From Chitinophagaceae bacterium (lineage in GTDB: Bacteria > Bacteroidota > Bacteroidia > Chitinophagales > Chitinophagaceae), in contig CANIMM010000130.1 of NCBI GenBank assembly GCA_947468255.1, positions 1-8,265 on the forward strand: 8,265 bases of DNA, given 5' to 3'. The notes under the pieces are model-generated. The model had not been told where the DNA came from. It did no database searches and was given only the letters and a program-made list of their open reading frames with translations. The number at the start of each line of letters is the position of its first letter. The first letter of the stretch is position 1. Made by a program: the position numbers and the translations under genes. Positions 1-6,394 of the stretch are shown in pieces.

Positions 1-1508
1 CCATCTGAAAAAGGAACCAGCTGACCGGTATTTTTAAATCGTGGCATCGGTGCTTTCCATTTTCTTAATTGATTGGAAAGCAATGTCGACAATTCAAGCA
101 ATTTATCAGTATAGTTTGCTGATAGATCGTTGCTTTCTCCCATATCAATAGCCAGGTTGTACAACTCTTTCTTTCCCGTGCGCATACTGTAAATCATTTT
201 CCAGTTCCCTTTCCGAATGGCGCTATAATAATTTATACCGGGCCCATCTTTATCGATCCACTTATTAGGATAATGCCAAATCAAGGATCTAGAGGTATCA
301 GAAAAATTAGCATTTTTTAAAATAGGAATAAGGCTTTTACCATCGATCGGCTGCACCGATTGGTAATTTTTTAAACCCGCCATTTGTAAAATCGTTGGAA
401 AAAAATCTTCGATCATTACATATTGATTAGCGGTTGAATTGGGCTGTACAACGCCTGGCCACTTTATAATCATAGGCTCACGGATGCCCCCCTCATAAAC
501 AGAACCCTTGCCAGCTTTGAGCGGCAAGTTTTGCGAATGCGCTTTGCCCCCTCTTAGAGGAGTAGTACTCAATCCTCCATTGTCGCTCATGAAAATAATA
601 ATGGTGTTTTGATCAACTTTTTTTTCTTTCAGAAAATCCATAATATCTCCTAGGCTCTTATCCATTCCCTCGATAAGAGAAGCGTATTTTGCTTCAGTAG
701 TATCCATCCCCGTATCCAAGTATTTTTTTATAAAACGCTTATCTGCCATAATAGGAGTATGAACAGCATAATTTGCCATATTCAAATAAAAGGGTTGTTT
801 ATTTCGAATCGGGGCTTGCAAGGCTTTAATGGCTTCAAGGGTTAATGCTTCCGTTAAAAAAGTGTCAGTCCCAAAATATTCCTCTAGGTCAGGAACCGCT
901 TGTGCACTGGTTTTTCCAGAAATATTTCCATAATTATCTTTGCCGTAATAACTCTGCGGATGGCCAGCAGCATGTCCTGAAACATTGACCATAAAGCCCA
1001 TATTATAAGGATTGGCGCCCGGTGTGCCCATGGATGCCCAATGCGCCTTGCCCACATGAATGGTGTAATAACCAGCCTCTTTTAAAATGGATGGAAAAGG
1101 AGTGGCGTAATAGGTTTTTTCAATTCCCGGAACTGGACTTAATCCATTGATGTTCCAGTCAGATTCACCCATTTGTTCATCCTTACTATCTGTATTATTA
1201 TTTTTCCAGGGGGATGTCCAATTGGTGATTCCAAGATGAGCACTATTGACCCCCGTAAGCATACTCGACCTTGAGGGGGTACATACAGGAGCCGCATAGG
1301 CATTGGCAAACTTCATTCCCTGTAGGGCTAAGCGCTCCATGTTGGGTGTATGATACAATTTGTTAAGCGGAGTCTGATGAGTCCAAAAGTTTACAGAACA
1401 GTCTTGCCAACCCATATCATCAACAAGAAACACAATGATATTTGGTTTGGATTGAGAAAATAGGGACAAATGTAAAACCAGCGATAAGAATAAAATAAAC
1501 TGTTTCAT
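1..1508 (-). CDS. Secreted type I (formylglycine-dependent) sulfatase, C-terminus cut by window edge
   Basis: The frame is open from the ATG at 1508 to the left edge, giving 502 complete codons and no stop. The protein starts with a signal peptide (MKQFILFLSLVLHLSLFSQS, mature chain from about residue 20). Next come the sulfatase core PNIIVFLVDDMGW with metal ligands D30-D31, the signature CTPSRSSMLTG with Cys76 as the formylglycine precursor, and the second signature GYYTIHVGKAHW with K154. SDNGG (D309-N310) supplies further metal ligands, and a YEGGIREP motif follows. Family knowledge: these enzymes hydrolyse sulfate esters in the periplasm or outside the cell, and Cys76 must be matured by an anSME- or FGE-type enzyme, not seen here. 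The length suggests only a short C-terminal piece is missing. The ATG is preceded by an A-rich leader without Shine-Dalgarno, usual in Bacteroidota. Which sugar and position is desulfated cannot be read; the GH20 neighbour makes a sulfated HexNAc-containing glycan plausible (inference). Confidence 0.93.
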   Translation of the reverse strand, partial: MKQFILFLSLVLHLSLFSQSKPNIIVFLVDDMGWQDCSVNFWTHQTPLNKLYHTPNMERLALQGMKFANAYAAPVCTPSRSSMLTGVNSAHLGITNWTSPWKNNNTDSKDEQMGESDWNINGLSPVPGIEKTYYATPFPSILKEAGYYTIHVGKAHWASMGTPGANPYNMGFMVNVSGHAAGHPQSYYGKDNYGNISGKTSAQAVPDLEEYFGTDTFLTEALTLEAIKALQAPIRNKQPFYLNMANYAVHTPIMADKRFIKKYLDTGMDTTEAKYASLIEGMDKSLGDIMDFLKEKKVDQNTIIIFMSDNGGLSTTPLRGGKAHSQNLPLKAGKGSVYEGGIREPMIIKWPGVVQPNSTANQYVMIEDFFPTILQMAGLKNYQSVQPIDGKSLIPILKNANFSDTSRSLIWHYPNKWIDKDGPGINYYSAIRKGNWKMIYSMRTGKKELYNLAIDMGESNDLSANYTDKLLELSTLLSNQLRKWKAPMPRFKNTGQLVPFSD

Positions 1509-1579
1509 TTTTGTTTTTTATAAACCAGTATAGGATAGCAACTAAAAACGAAACAGTTTATTTCAATATAACCTTACTT

Positions 1580-1622
1580 TAGAAGCATTATTATTTCACC
1601 TCCAATATCAACAATGCTTCTA
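1580..1622 (-). promoter_or_regulatory. Stem-loop in sulfatase leader with Shine-Dalgarno-like loop and 4-codon mini-ORF
   Basis: TAGAAGCATT (1580-1589) and AATGCTTCTA (1613-1622) form a perfect 10-bp inverted repeat with a 23-nt loop, 72-114 nt upstream of the sulfatase start. On the transcribed (minus) strand the loop carries GGAGGTGA (1596-1603), an eight-base match to the usual anti-Shine-Dalgarno sequence. An ATG at 1588 follows after 7 nt and opens a four-codon frame, M-L-L-K-stop, ending at 1574. No T-run follows the stem, so it is not a standard terminator. A role as a 5'-leader control element or translated leader is inference; chance is possible in AT-rich DNA. Confidence 0.4.
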
Positions 1623-1696
1623 GATAATTGAAATCCCCAGATTACTTCAACCCACACTATTAAATGGAATCAAATAATTATATAGTCATCCCCAAT

Positions 1697-1726
1697 AAAA
1701 AAATACTATCCTTTTTTGGATGATAC
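1697..1726 (-). terminator. Weak intrinsic terminator after the GH20 gene
   Basis: On the minus strand, starting 1 nt after the GH20 stop codon, GTATCATCC (1718-1726) can pair with GGATAGTAT (1703-1711). The pairing has one mismatch and two G-U pairs around an A6 loop, and it runs into a seven-base T-run (1697-1703). The shape fits a Rho-independent terminator, but the stem is AT-rich and imperfect, so read-through into the sulfatase gene is quite possible. Confidence 0.42.
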
Positions 1727-1727
1727 C

Positions 1728-3371
1728 CTATTTCTTTTCTTCAAAATAATTGGCTCCCCAAATTTTATATCTATTGTACTGTGATATCATTTTAACTTGA
1801 AAAGCTGGCCAATTCTTATTTTCCTTTGAAGACCACAACACTTCGCTCAAAGCACTTAAGCGAGGAAACAACTGATACTCCGCCTTAGAAGGGTTGGCTA
1901 CATATTCAGTCCATAAATTTCCCTGGGCACCCAATACAAAGGCAGCTTGCTGTTCATTCAATTCTTTAGGCACCGGCTCATAACTATACACTTTTTCGAT
2001 GGGTAAAAAACCGCCAATTGTTACCGAGTCCCGATTTTTAGTTTGAGCATTATCTAGGTACACATGGCTTCCCGGGGTCATAATTACCTTATGATTTTCC
2101 TTTGCAGCCGCAATCCCCCCTGCTTCCCCTCTCCAACTCATCACAATTGCATTGGGAGCAAGTCCGCCTTCCAATATTTCATCCCAACCTATTAATGTTC
2201 TGCCTTTTTTATTAATGTATTGCTCCATCCGCTGAATAAAATAGCTTTGCAAACCGTGCTCATCCTTTAGCCCTTTATATTTGATTAACTGCTGACAAAA
2301 CTCGCTTTTTTTCCAGGCATCTTTAGGACACTCATCACCACCAATGTGAATATATTTTGAAGGAAACAATGCGATGACTTCATCCAGCACATCTTCCAAA
2401 AATTTAAAAGTATATTCAGTAGGAGCAAATACATCGGTATGAACACCCCATGTTTCCTGTACTAATTTAACCCTTCCAGACGCTAATTCGAGTTTGCTTT
2501 TTTCAGAAATCATAGTAGCCGGTATGTCTGTATTCTTTTCTGGAAAACAGCTTAACAAAGGATAGGCGGCAATGGCAGCACCACTATGTCCAGGCATTTC
2601 TATTTCGGGGATAACGGTTATAAATCTTTCGGTTGCATATTTTACAATTTCCTTTATCTGCTCTTGAGTATAAAAACCCTCATCCATAGTATTGTCGTTC
2701 CCTTTACCCGGATAACGTCCTATAAGCGTACCATTGCGCCTTGAGCCCACTTTGGTTAGATTAGGATACTTTTTAATTTCAATTCTCCAGCCTTGATCTT
2801 CCGTTAAATGCCAATGAAAATAATTGATTTTATGCAGTGCTAGATAATCAATATATTTTTTGACAAATGAAATCGGAAAGAAATGCCGACCTACATCCAG
2901 CATGGCTCCGCGATAAGCAAAACGCGGCTGGTCTTCCACCAACAACGCCGGAATAATTAAAGCGGTACTTTTTTCTGTAGGAAGCAACTGAATTAAAGTT
3001 TGCATTCCATAAAAAGAACCTACTGCAGAATTTCCCTTAATATGAACACCGTCCATTCCAGATTGCAATTGGTAGCCGGAAGCCTTCAAACCTTCCCCCT
3101 GTTGACCACTTGAAATTGTAATGCTTTTTGCTGCATCAGTAGTAACCTGTATTAATTTAAAGCCGTAATGTTCCAGCAAATAGGCATTTAAAAAAGATGC
3201 CGTGGCATTATCCTTTTTATCTTTAACCACCAACCTAGTGGAGGAGGTGATGGTGAAATTTCCAGTCTTTTCAGTTACCGACAAAGGCTGAGGAATGATA
3301 TTGATCTGCTGTGCAAATACCGATGAACAGTATAAAACAAAAGCGCAAAAAAAGGAAAAAGATTTCAACAT
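1728..3371 (-). CDS. GH20 beta-N-acetylhexosaminidase, secreted
   Basis: A 547-residue exo-enzyme predicted to release terminal beta-linked GlcNAc or GalNAc by substrate-assisted catalysis in the periplasm or outside the cell. The start is the ATG at 3371: it gives a clean signal peptide (MLKSFSFFCAFVLYCSSVFA, cleavage before Q21), whereas the upstream in-frame TTG at 3422 adds a polar 17-residue leader that would spoil it. Residues about 22-145 resemble the GH20b N-terminal domain and about 150-530 form the TIM barrel. Visible active-site motifs are YRGAMLDVGRHFFP (R154, sugar-binding arginine), HWHLTEDQGW (186-195), EMPGHSG (H262), HIGGDE (D346-E347, the catalytic pair) and GNLWTE (W487, E489). 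All key residues are intact. The chain ends soon after the barrel, without an extra carbohydrate-binding domain. It probably has its own promoter (3420-3450) and is separated from GH92 by the repeat-rich gap. Choice of GlcNAc versus GalNAc, and of linkage, is not readable. Confidence 0.95.
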   Translation of the reverse strand: MLKSFSFFCAFVLYCSSVFAQQINIIPQPLSVTEKTGNFTITSSTRLVVKDKKDNATASFLNAYLLEHYGFKLIQVTTDAAKSITISSGQQGEGLKASGYQLQSGMDGVHIKGNSAVGSFYGMQTLIQLLPTEKSTALIIPALLVEDQPRFAYRGAMLDVGRHFFPISFVKKYIDYLALHKINYFHWHLTEDQGWRIEIKKYPNLTKVGSRRNGTLIGRYPGKGNDNTMDEGFYTQEQIKEIVKYATERFITVIPEIEMPGHSGAAIAAYPLLSCFPEKNTDIPATMISEKSKLELASGRVKLVQETWGVHTDVFAPTEYTFKFLEDVLDEVIALFPSKYIHIGGDECPKDAWKKSEFCQQLIKYKGLKDEHGLQSYFIQRMEQYINKKGRTLIGWDEILEGGLAPNAIVMSWRGEAGGIAAAKENHKVIMTPGSHVYLDNAQTKNRDSVTIGGFLPIEKVYSYEPVPKELNEQQAAFVLGAQGNLWTEYVANPSKAEYQLFPRLSALSEVLWSSKENKNWPAFQVKMISQYNRYKIWGANYFEEKK

Positions 3372-3419
3372 GGTGACATTTTTTAATAATGATGATGAAT
3401 TTTTATTATCAATCCTTCG

Positions 3420-3450
3420 CAAAAGGTAGGAAGAATTTAAAACTAAGCAA
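3420..3450 (-). promoter_or_regulatory. Possible Bacteroidota-type promoter for GH20
   Basis: On the minus strand a TTG (3448-3450) lies 19 nt before TACCTTTTG (3420-3428). This resembles the Bacteroidota sigma factor consensus TTTG, then about 19-21 nt, then TAnnTTTG, although the downstream element has one extra T. Transcription would begin near 3412-3414, about 40 nt before the ATG at 3371. That also argues against translation from the TTG at 3422, which would lie upstream of the transcript start. Confidence 0.35.
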
Positions 3451-3621
3451 TTGCAAATCGTTCTAATTTTAATAAAGATCTGCTATTTTTTATAAACTGC
3501 ACTGCCTAAAATATAATTTTATTGGGTGATTAAGCCTAGGTTGCCATACTGCAAACCATTTACGCTAAACCCAATTGGATCGGCAGGGTATCACTCATTT
3601 ATATAGTAAAAAATTAGATTT

Positions 3622-3639
3622 TCACCATTGACCATTCAC
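3622..3639 (+). repeat. Heptamer-like units, left flank of structured gap
   Basis: TCACCAT (3622-3628) and TGACCAT (3629-3635) are adjacent 7-bp units, followed by TCAC. The 9-mer ACCATTCAC (3631-3639) recurs as its exact reverse complement GTGAATGGT at 3999-4007, so related units flank the hairpin region in opposite orientations. The unit number is low, so chance cannot be excluded. Confidence 0.4.
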
Positions 3640-3709
3640 ATCTTTCATCCAGGTTACTTTCAGTTATTCATTTATAATTCATCTTTTAAATTCATTGCCT
3701 TCGCCTCCA

Positions 3710-3831
3710 CAGCCGGCGGGCTGCGTAACTGCAACGCCGCTGCTTTTGCTCCTTTTTAAAAATTTGCTGCGCCATTTTTAAAATTCCGCCGGCGGCGGAA
3801 CCGAACCAAAAGAGGCGGCTTATGCAGTTAC
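3710..3831. repeat. GC-rich imperfect palindrome with side hairpin (REP/MITE-like)
   Basis: GTAACTGCA (3725-3733) is the exact reverse complement of TGCAGTTAC (3823-3831). Pairing continues inward after a small bulge through GCCGC (3736-3740 with 3815-3819) and CTTTTG (3743-3748 with 3807-3812), giving arms of about 24 nt around a 58-nt loop. Just outside the left arm is a small hairpin, CAGCC (3710-3714) with GGCTG (3719-3723). In the loop, ATTTTT (3774-3779) can pair with AAAAAT (3758-3763). The block is much richer in GC than the flanks and has no coding potential. It resembles short interspersed intergenic repeats; only one copy is in this window, so mobility is inference. Confidence 0.55.
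3784..3800. repeat. Perfect GC-rich hairpin nested in the palindrome
   Basis: TTCCGCC (3784-3790) and GGCGGAA (3794-3800) form a perfect 7-bp stem with a GGC loop, inside the loop of the larger inverted repeat. It is a strong local fold on either strand. No T-run follows on either strand, so it is not a typical terminator. Confidence 0.6.
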
Positions 3832-3872
3832 TGGTTTAAATTCGAGTATCGATTGGAGATTATTTTGATGCC

Positions 3873-3896
3873 GTTGTTGGTCTTTTGACCAACAAC
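3873..3896. repeat. Perfect 10-bp hairpin (first of three abutting)
   Basis: GTTGTTGGTC (3873-3882) pairs perfectly with GACCAACAAC (3887-3896) around a TTTT loop (AAAA on the minus strand). Its core GTTGGTC is shared with the hairpin at 3951-3974. There is no downstream T-run on the minus strand. It may act as a transcript 3'-end barrier for GH92 or as part of an intergenic repeat; the sequence does not decide. Confidence 0.7.
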
Positions 3897-3950
3897 CGAA
3901 GCTTACAGTATACTTACCCGTTGCCAATAGTATACTATTTCGACGCTTCG
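3897..3950. repeat. Nested inverted repeat with two AGTATACT palindromes
   Basis: CGAAGC (3897-3902) pairs with GCTTCG (3945-3950). Inside, the self-complementary octamer AGTATACT occurs twice (3907-3914 and 3929-3936), so the copies can pair with each other or each could be a dyad-symmetric site. The element fills exactly the space between its two neighbouring hairpins. A structural arm or a paired protein-binding site are both possible. Confidence 0.55.
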
Positions 3951-3974
3951 CATGTTGGTCAAAAAGCCAACATG
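3951..3974. repeat. Perfect 8-bp hairpin (third of three abutting)
   Basis: CATGTTGG (3951-3958) pairs with CCAACATG (3967-3974) around an 8-nt loop. The strand read here has GTTGGTC, five A, then GCCAAC. The minus strand of the 3873-3896 hairpin reads GTTGGTC, four A, then GACCAAC, so the two are relatives lying in opposite orientations. GGC at 3975-3977 can pair with GCC at 3870-3872 and close all three hairpins. Confidence 0.65.
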
Positions 3975-3995
3975 GGCTTAAGACGATCTACTAGT

Positions 3996-4009
3996 TTGGT
4001 GAATGGTAA
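3996..4009 (-). repeat. Heptamer-like units, right flank of structured gap
   Basis: On the minus strand this reads TTACCAT then TCACCAA, two 7-bp units similar to those at 3622-3635 but in opposite orientation. It contains the exact 9-bp complement of the left-flank ACCATTCAC. With the left units it brackets about 355 bp of structured DNA. Confidence 0.38.
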
Positions 4010-4049
4010 AAGTTCGGCCATCTTCTGAAAAATAACGAAAGTCGATCAA

Positions 4050-6356
4050 TTACTCTTTTCCCCAATTCATATTCGGCTGATCACCCATCACCAATTCCAA
4101 TAAACCACCTTTTACAATATCTGAATGGCTTATCCAACATTTGTTGTACGACTTGCCATTTAATTTTGCTGATTGAATATAATAATTGGCAGGCGAATTG
4201 TTTTTTGCTACAATAGTAAACTTGCCACCACTTGCATAAACAGGATCCAGCTGAATGCTTACTTTTTTGAATAAGGGACTAAATAATTCATAGCGATTAT
4301 CTCCTGGGCAAACTGGATGAAAACCTGCTGCTGCCAATACATACCAAGCCGACATCTGCCCTACATCTTCATTGCCTACCAATCCATCTTCCTCGGAGTT
4401 ATGATATGCTCTATCGCAAATTAACCTTGCCCATTTTTGTGTTAGCCAAGGTGCCCCTAGCCGATTAAAAAGAAAGGGGACATGGTGTACAGGCTCATTG
4501 GCCTGGTTATAATAATCATTCCACTCAAGGCTAACTGGGGCCTTTTCAAAAAAATTGGAAAGATCAGCAATGGCTTTTTCCTTACCACCCAACAGTTCAG
4601 TTAATCCTTTTACATCATGGGGAACAAACCATCCCTGCTGATATGGATTGCTTTCCACACAGCCGTAATCCTGTGCTAATCGACCCTTCGCAGGCCATGC
4701 CAACCAGCTTCCATCCAGCTTTTTGGGTCTAAACCAACCCACCGATGAATCAAAAATATTGCGATAATTCTGCGAACGATGAAGATAAAGCGCAGCATCC
4801 GAAGTATGGCCCAATTGTTTGGCCAGTTGCGCCTGGCACCAATCAAAATAAGCATACTCTAGCGTATTGGAAATGCCATTTGAATACCCCTTCTTTCCAT
4901 TACCAAATTTTTCAACGGAGTTACGACTATATTCATAGGCCTTTGAAACATTAAAATTTCTTATCTTTTTATTATACGCATCTGCAATCATGCTTACCGC
5001 TGGATTACCAATCATACATCCACTGTAGGCATTTAAAAATTCCCAGCGTTCTAAATAATGTTTGCCACTTTCATCCGCCAGCTCCACCAATGAATTGATC
5101 ATATCATTTACAATGGTTGGGTTGATGATGGTTTGTAAGGGAAGTTGGCTCCTAAAAACATCCCAACCACTGAAAATAGTACGCTTCGTGAATTTTTGAC
5201 TTGTATGTACCTTGCCATCTCCTCCAGGATAATTGCCATTTACATCCGCAAAGGAGCGGGGGTCAATCATGGTATGATAAAGTGCTGTATAAAATACCGT
5301 TTTTTGATCTTCTGTACCACCATCTATTGTCATTTTTCCAAGGGCTTTATTCCATAGAGTGGTTGCCTTTTTGCGGACCTCATTAAAATCCCAGTTACTG
5401 ATATCTGCTGTCAGATTCTGCTTGGCTCCTTCCATACTCACAAATGAAATTCCCGCCTTCAATAACACGGCCTCGTCTTTTTTTGTGGCAAAGTTTGCAA
5501 AGAAGCCTAGGTGCTTGCCTTTTTTTTCTTTGCACCCATTGATTAGCTCAGCACCGGCTGTAAGCGACTGAAAACTTTCCGATTCGACAGACTCTCTTTT
5601 TCGACTTACGCCATCCGGAATGGCTACACTCCACACGCCGTAATTTTTCAATGGCTTACTAAATTTGGCATAAAAATAAACGGTGTAATTCGCTTGCCCG
5701 TCACCGTTACCCCAGCCGCCGCCTTGCGGAGTACATTTCATCCAACCTCCAATGGTATAATCATCCAAAACCTTTACATATTGTTCTGTAGAAGTGCCGC
5801 CCACCCTTCTTGCTAAATCTATCTGGATCCTAGACTGCTCATTTGCAGGAAAGGTAAAACGCATCATCCCACTATGCGGCGCAGCAGTCATCTCTGCTTT
5901 AATATGATAATCTGTTAGCTCCACCGAATAATAACCTGCATGAGCAGTTTCACTTTTTTTATCATAACTACTTCGATACCCTTTGATAGGGGTATTTTCT
6001 TTTCCTGAATTGGTGATTAATTTTCCGGAAGTTGGCATTACTAAAAAATTGCCCAGATCTCCATACCAGCCAATACCACTCATTTGTGTTAAAGCAAAAC
6101 CTTCAATGGTAGTATGCTGAAAACTGTAACCCGGACCATTATCCCCGCCAGTGACTGTATTAGGACTTACTTGTACCAACCCAAAGGGCGTTGTAGCGCC
6201 AGGGAATGTCTTTCCTAACCCATGCATTACACCTGCCCTTTCAACATCCGTACTTGCACCAATCAATGGATATACATAGGCTGCAGGAAGTTTAGTCTGA
6301 GCATCCATTCTAAGAAAAAGGATGGATGCAAAAAGAATCGTTATTATTTTTTTCAT
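4050..6356 (-). CDS. GH92 exo-alpha-mannosidase, secreted
   Basis: A complete 768-residue protein, the usual GH92 length. Family knowledge: GH92 enzymes are calcium-dependent, inverting exo-alpha-mannosidases acting on N-glycan or fungal mannan side chains. A type I signal peptide (MKKIITILFASILFLRMDA, cleavage before Q20) with no lipobox points to the periplasm. Residues about 25-270 form the N-terminal beta-sandwich domain, including GKTFPGATTPFG (48-59); the rest is the (alpha/alpha)6 catalytic domain. Visible motifs are SGWDVFRSQ (W398-D399), VESNPYQQGWFVPHD (E568, position of the catalytic acid), ANEPVHHVPFLFN (E621) and GNEDVGQMSAWY (E663-D664, the loop with the base carboxylates). The last motif usually reads GNEDCGQMSAW; here Val replaces Cys. 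The ATG lies 38 bp after the alpha-galactosidase stop without an evident promoter, so the two are probably one operon. Linkage specificity (alpha-1,2, 1,3, 1,4 or 1,6) is not assigned. Confidence 0.95.
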   Translation of the reverse strand: MKKIITILFASILFLRMDAQTKLPAAYVYPLIGASTDVERAGVMHGLGKTFPGATTPFGLVQVSPNTVTGGDNGPGYSFQHTTIEGFALTQMSGIGWYGDLGNFLVMPTSGKLITNSGKENTPIKGYRSSYDKKSETAHAGYYSVELTDYHIKAEMTAAPHSGMMRFTFPANEQSRIQIDLARRVGGTSTEQYVKVLDDYTIGGWMKCTPQGGGWGNGDGQANYTVYFYAKFSKPLKNYGVWSVAIPDGVSRKRESVESESFQSLTAGAELINGCKEKKGKHLGFFANFATKKDEAVLLKAGISFVSMEGAKQNLTADISNWDFNEVRKKATTLWNKALGKMTIDGGTEDQKTVFYTALYHTMIDPRSFADVNGNYPGGDGKVHTSQKFTKRTIFSGWDVFRSQLPLQTIINPTIVNDMINSLVELADESGKHYLERWEFLNAYSGCMIGNPAVSMIADAYNKKIRNFNVSKAYEYSRNSVEKFGNGKKGYSNGISNTLEYAYFDWCQAQLAKQLGHTSDAALYLHRSQNYRNIFDSSVGWFRPKKLDGSWLAWPAKGRLAQDYGCVESNPYQQGWFVPHDVKGLTELLGGKEKAIADLSNFFEKAPVSLEWNDYYNQANEPVHHVPFLFNRLGAPWLTQKWARLICDRAYHNSEEDGLVGNEDVGQMSAWYVLAAAGFHPVCPGDNRYELFSPLFKKVSIQLDPVYASGGKFTIVAKNNSPANYYIQSAKLNGKSYNKCWISHSDIVKGGLLELVMGDQPNMNWGKE

Positions 6357-6394
6357 AATTAATTAATCTAACTTATGTTATACTTTGATAGGTA

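Larger units (their letters stand above)
3372..4049. other. 678-bp non-coding gap between GH92 and GH20
   Basis: No convincing gene on either strand. The right end (about 4010-4049) is plain AT-rich sequence after the GH92 stop, with no hairpin plus T-run terminator. From about 3622 to 4009 it holds nested inverted repeats listed separately, including a GC-rich block at about 3700-3835 that stands out from its surroundings. The stretch 3451-3621 is AT-rich and I see nothing firm in it apart from the short palindrome CCAATTGG at 3571-3578. The left end carries the likely GH20 promoter. The gap probably separates two transcription units. Confidence 0.7.

Noticed and set aside
3372..3422. Upstream TTG start extending GH20 by 17 residues
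   Set aside because: It places a polar stretch before the signal peptide, the codon is TTG, and the likely promoter element overlaps or lies downstream of it. The ATG at 3371 fits better.
3873..3974. Standard Rho-independent terminators for GH92
   Set aside because: The stems are strong but no T-run follows either of them on the transcribed strand. They may still act as 3'-end barriers.
3870..3977. tRNA-like cloverleaf
   Set aside because: Four-way folding is present, but there is no 7-bp acceptor stem, no GTTCRA T-loop, no recognisable anticodon arm and the arm lengths are wrong.
3622..4009. CRISPR array
   Set aside because: There are no regularly spaced direct repeats of 24-40 bp, only inverted repeats, and no cas gene is nearby.
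4745..5571. Several plus-strand open frames of 61-70 codons
   Set aside because: They lie antisense inside the well-conserved GH92 gene, overlap each other and have no recognisable protein features.
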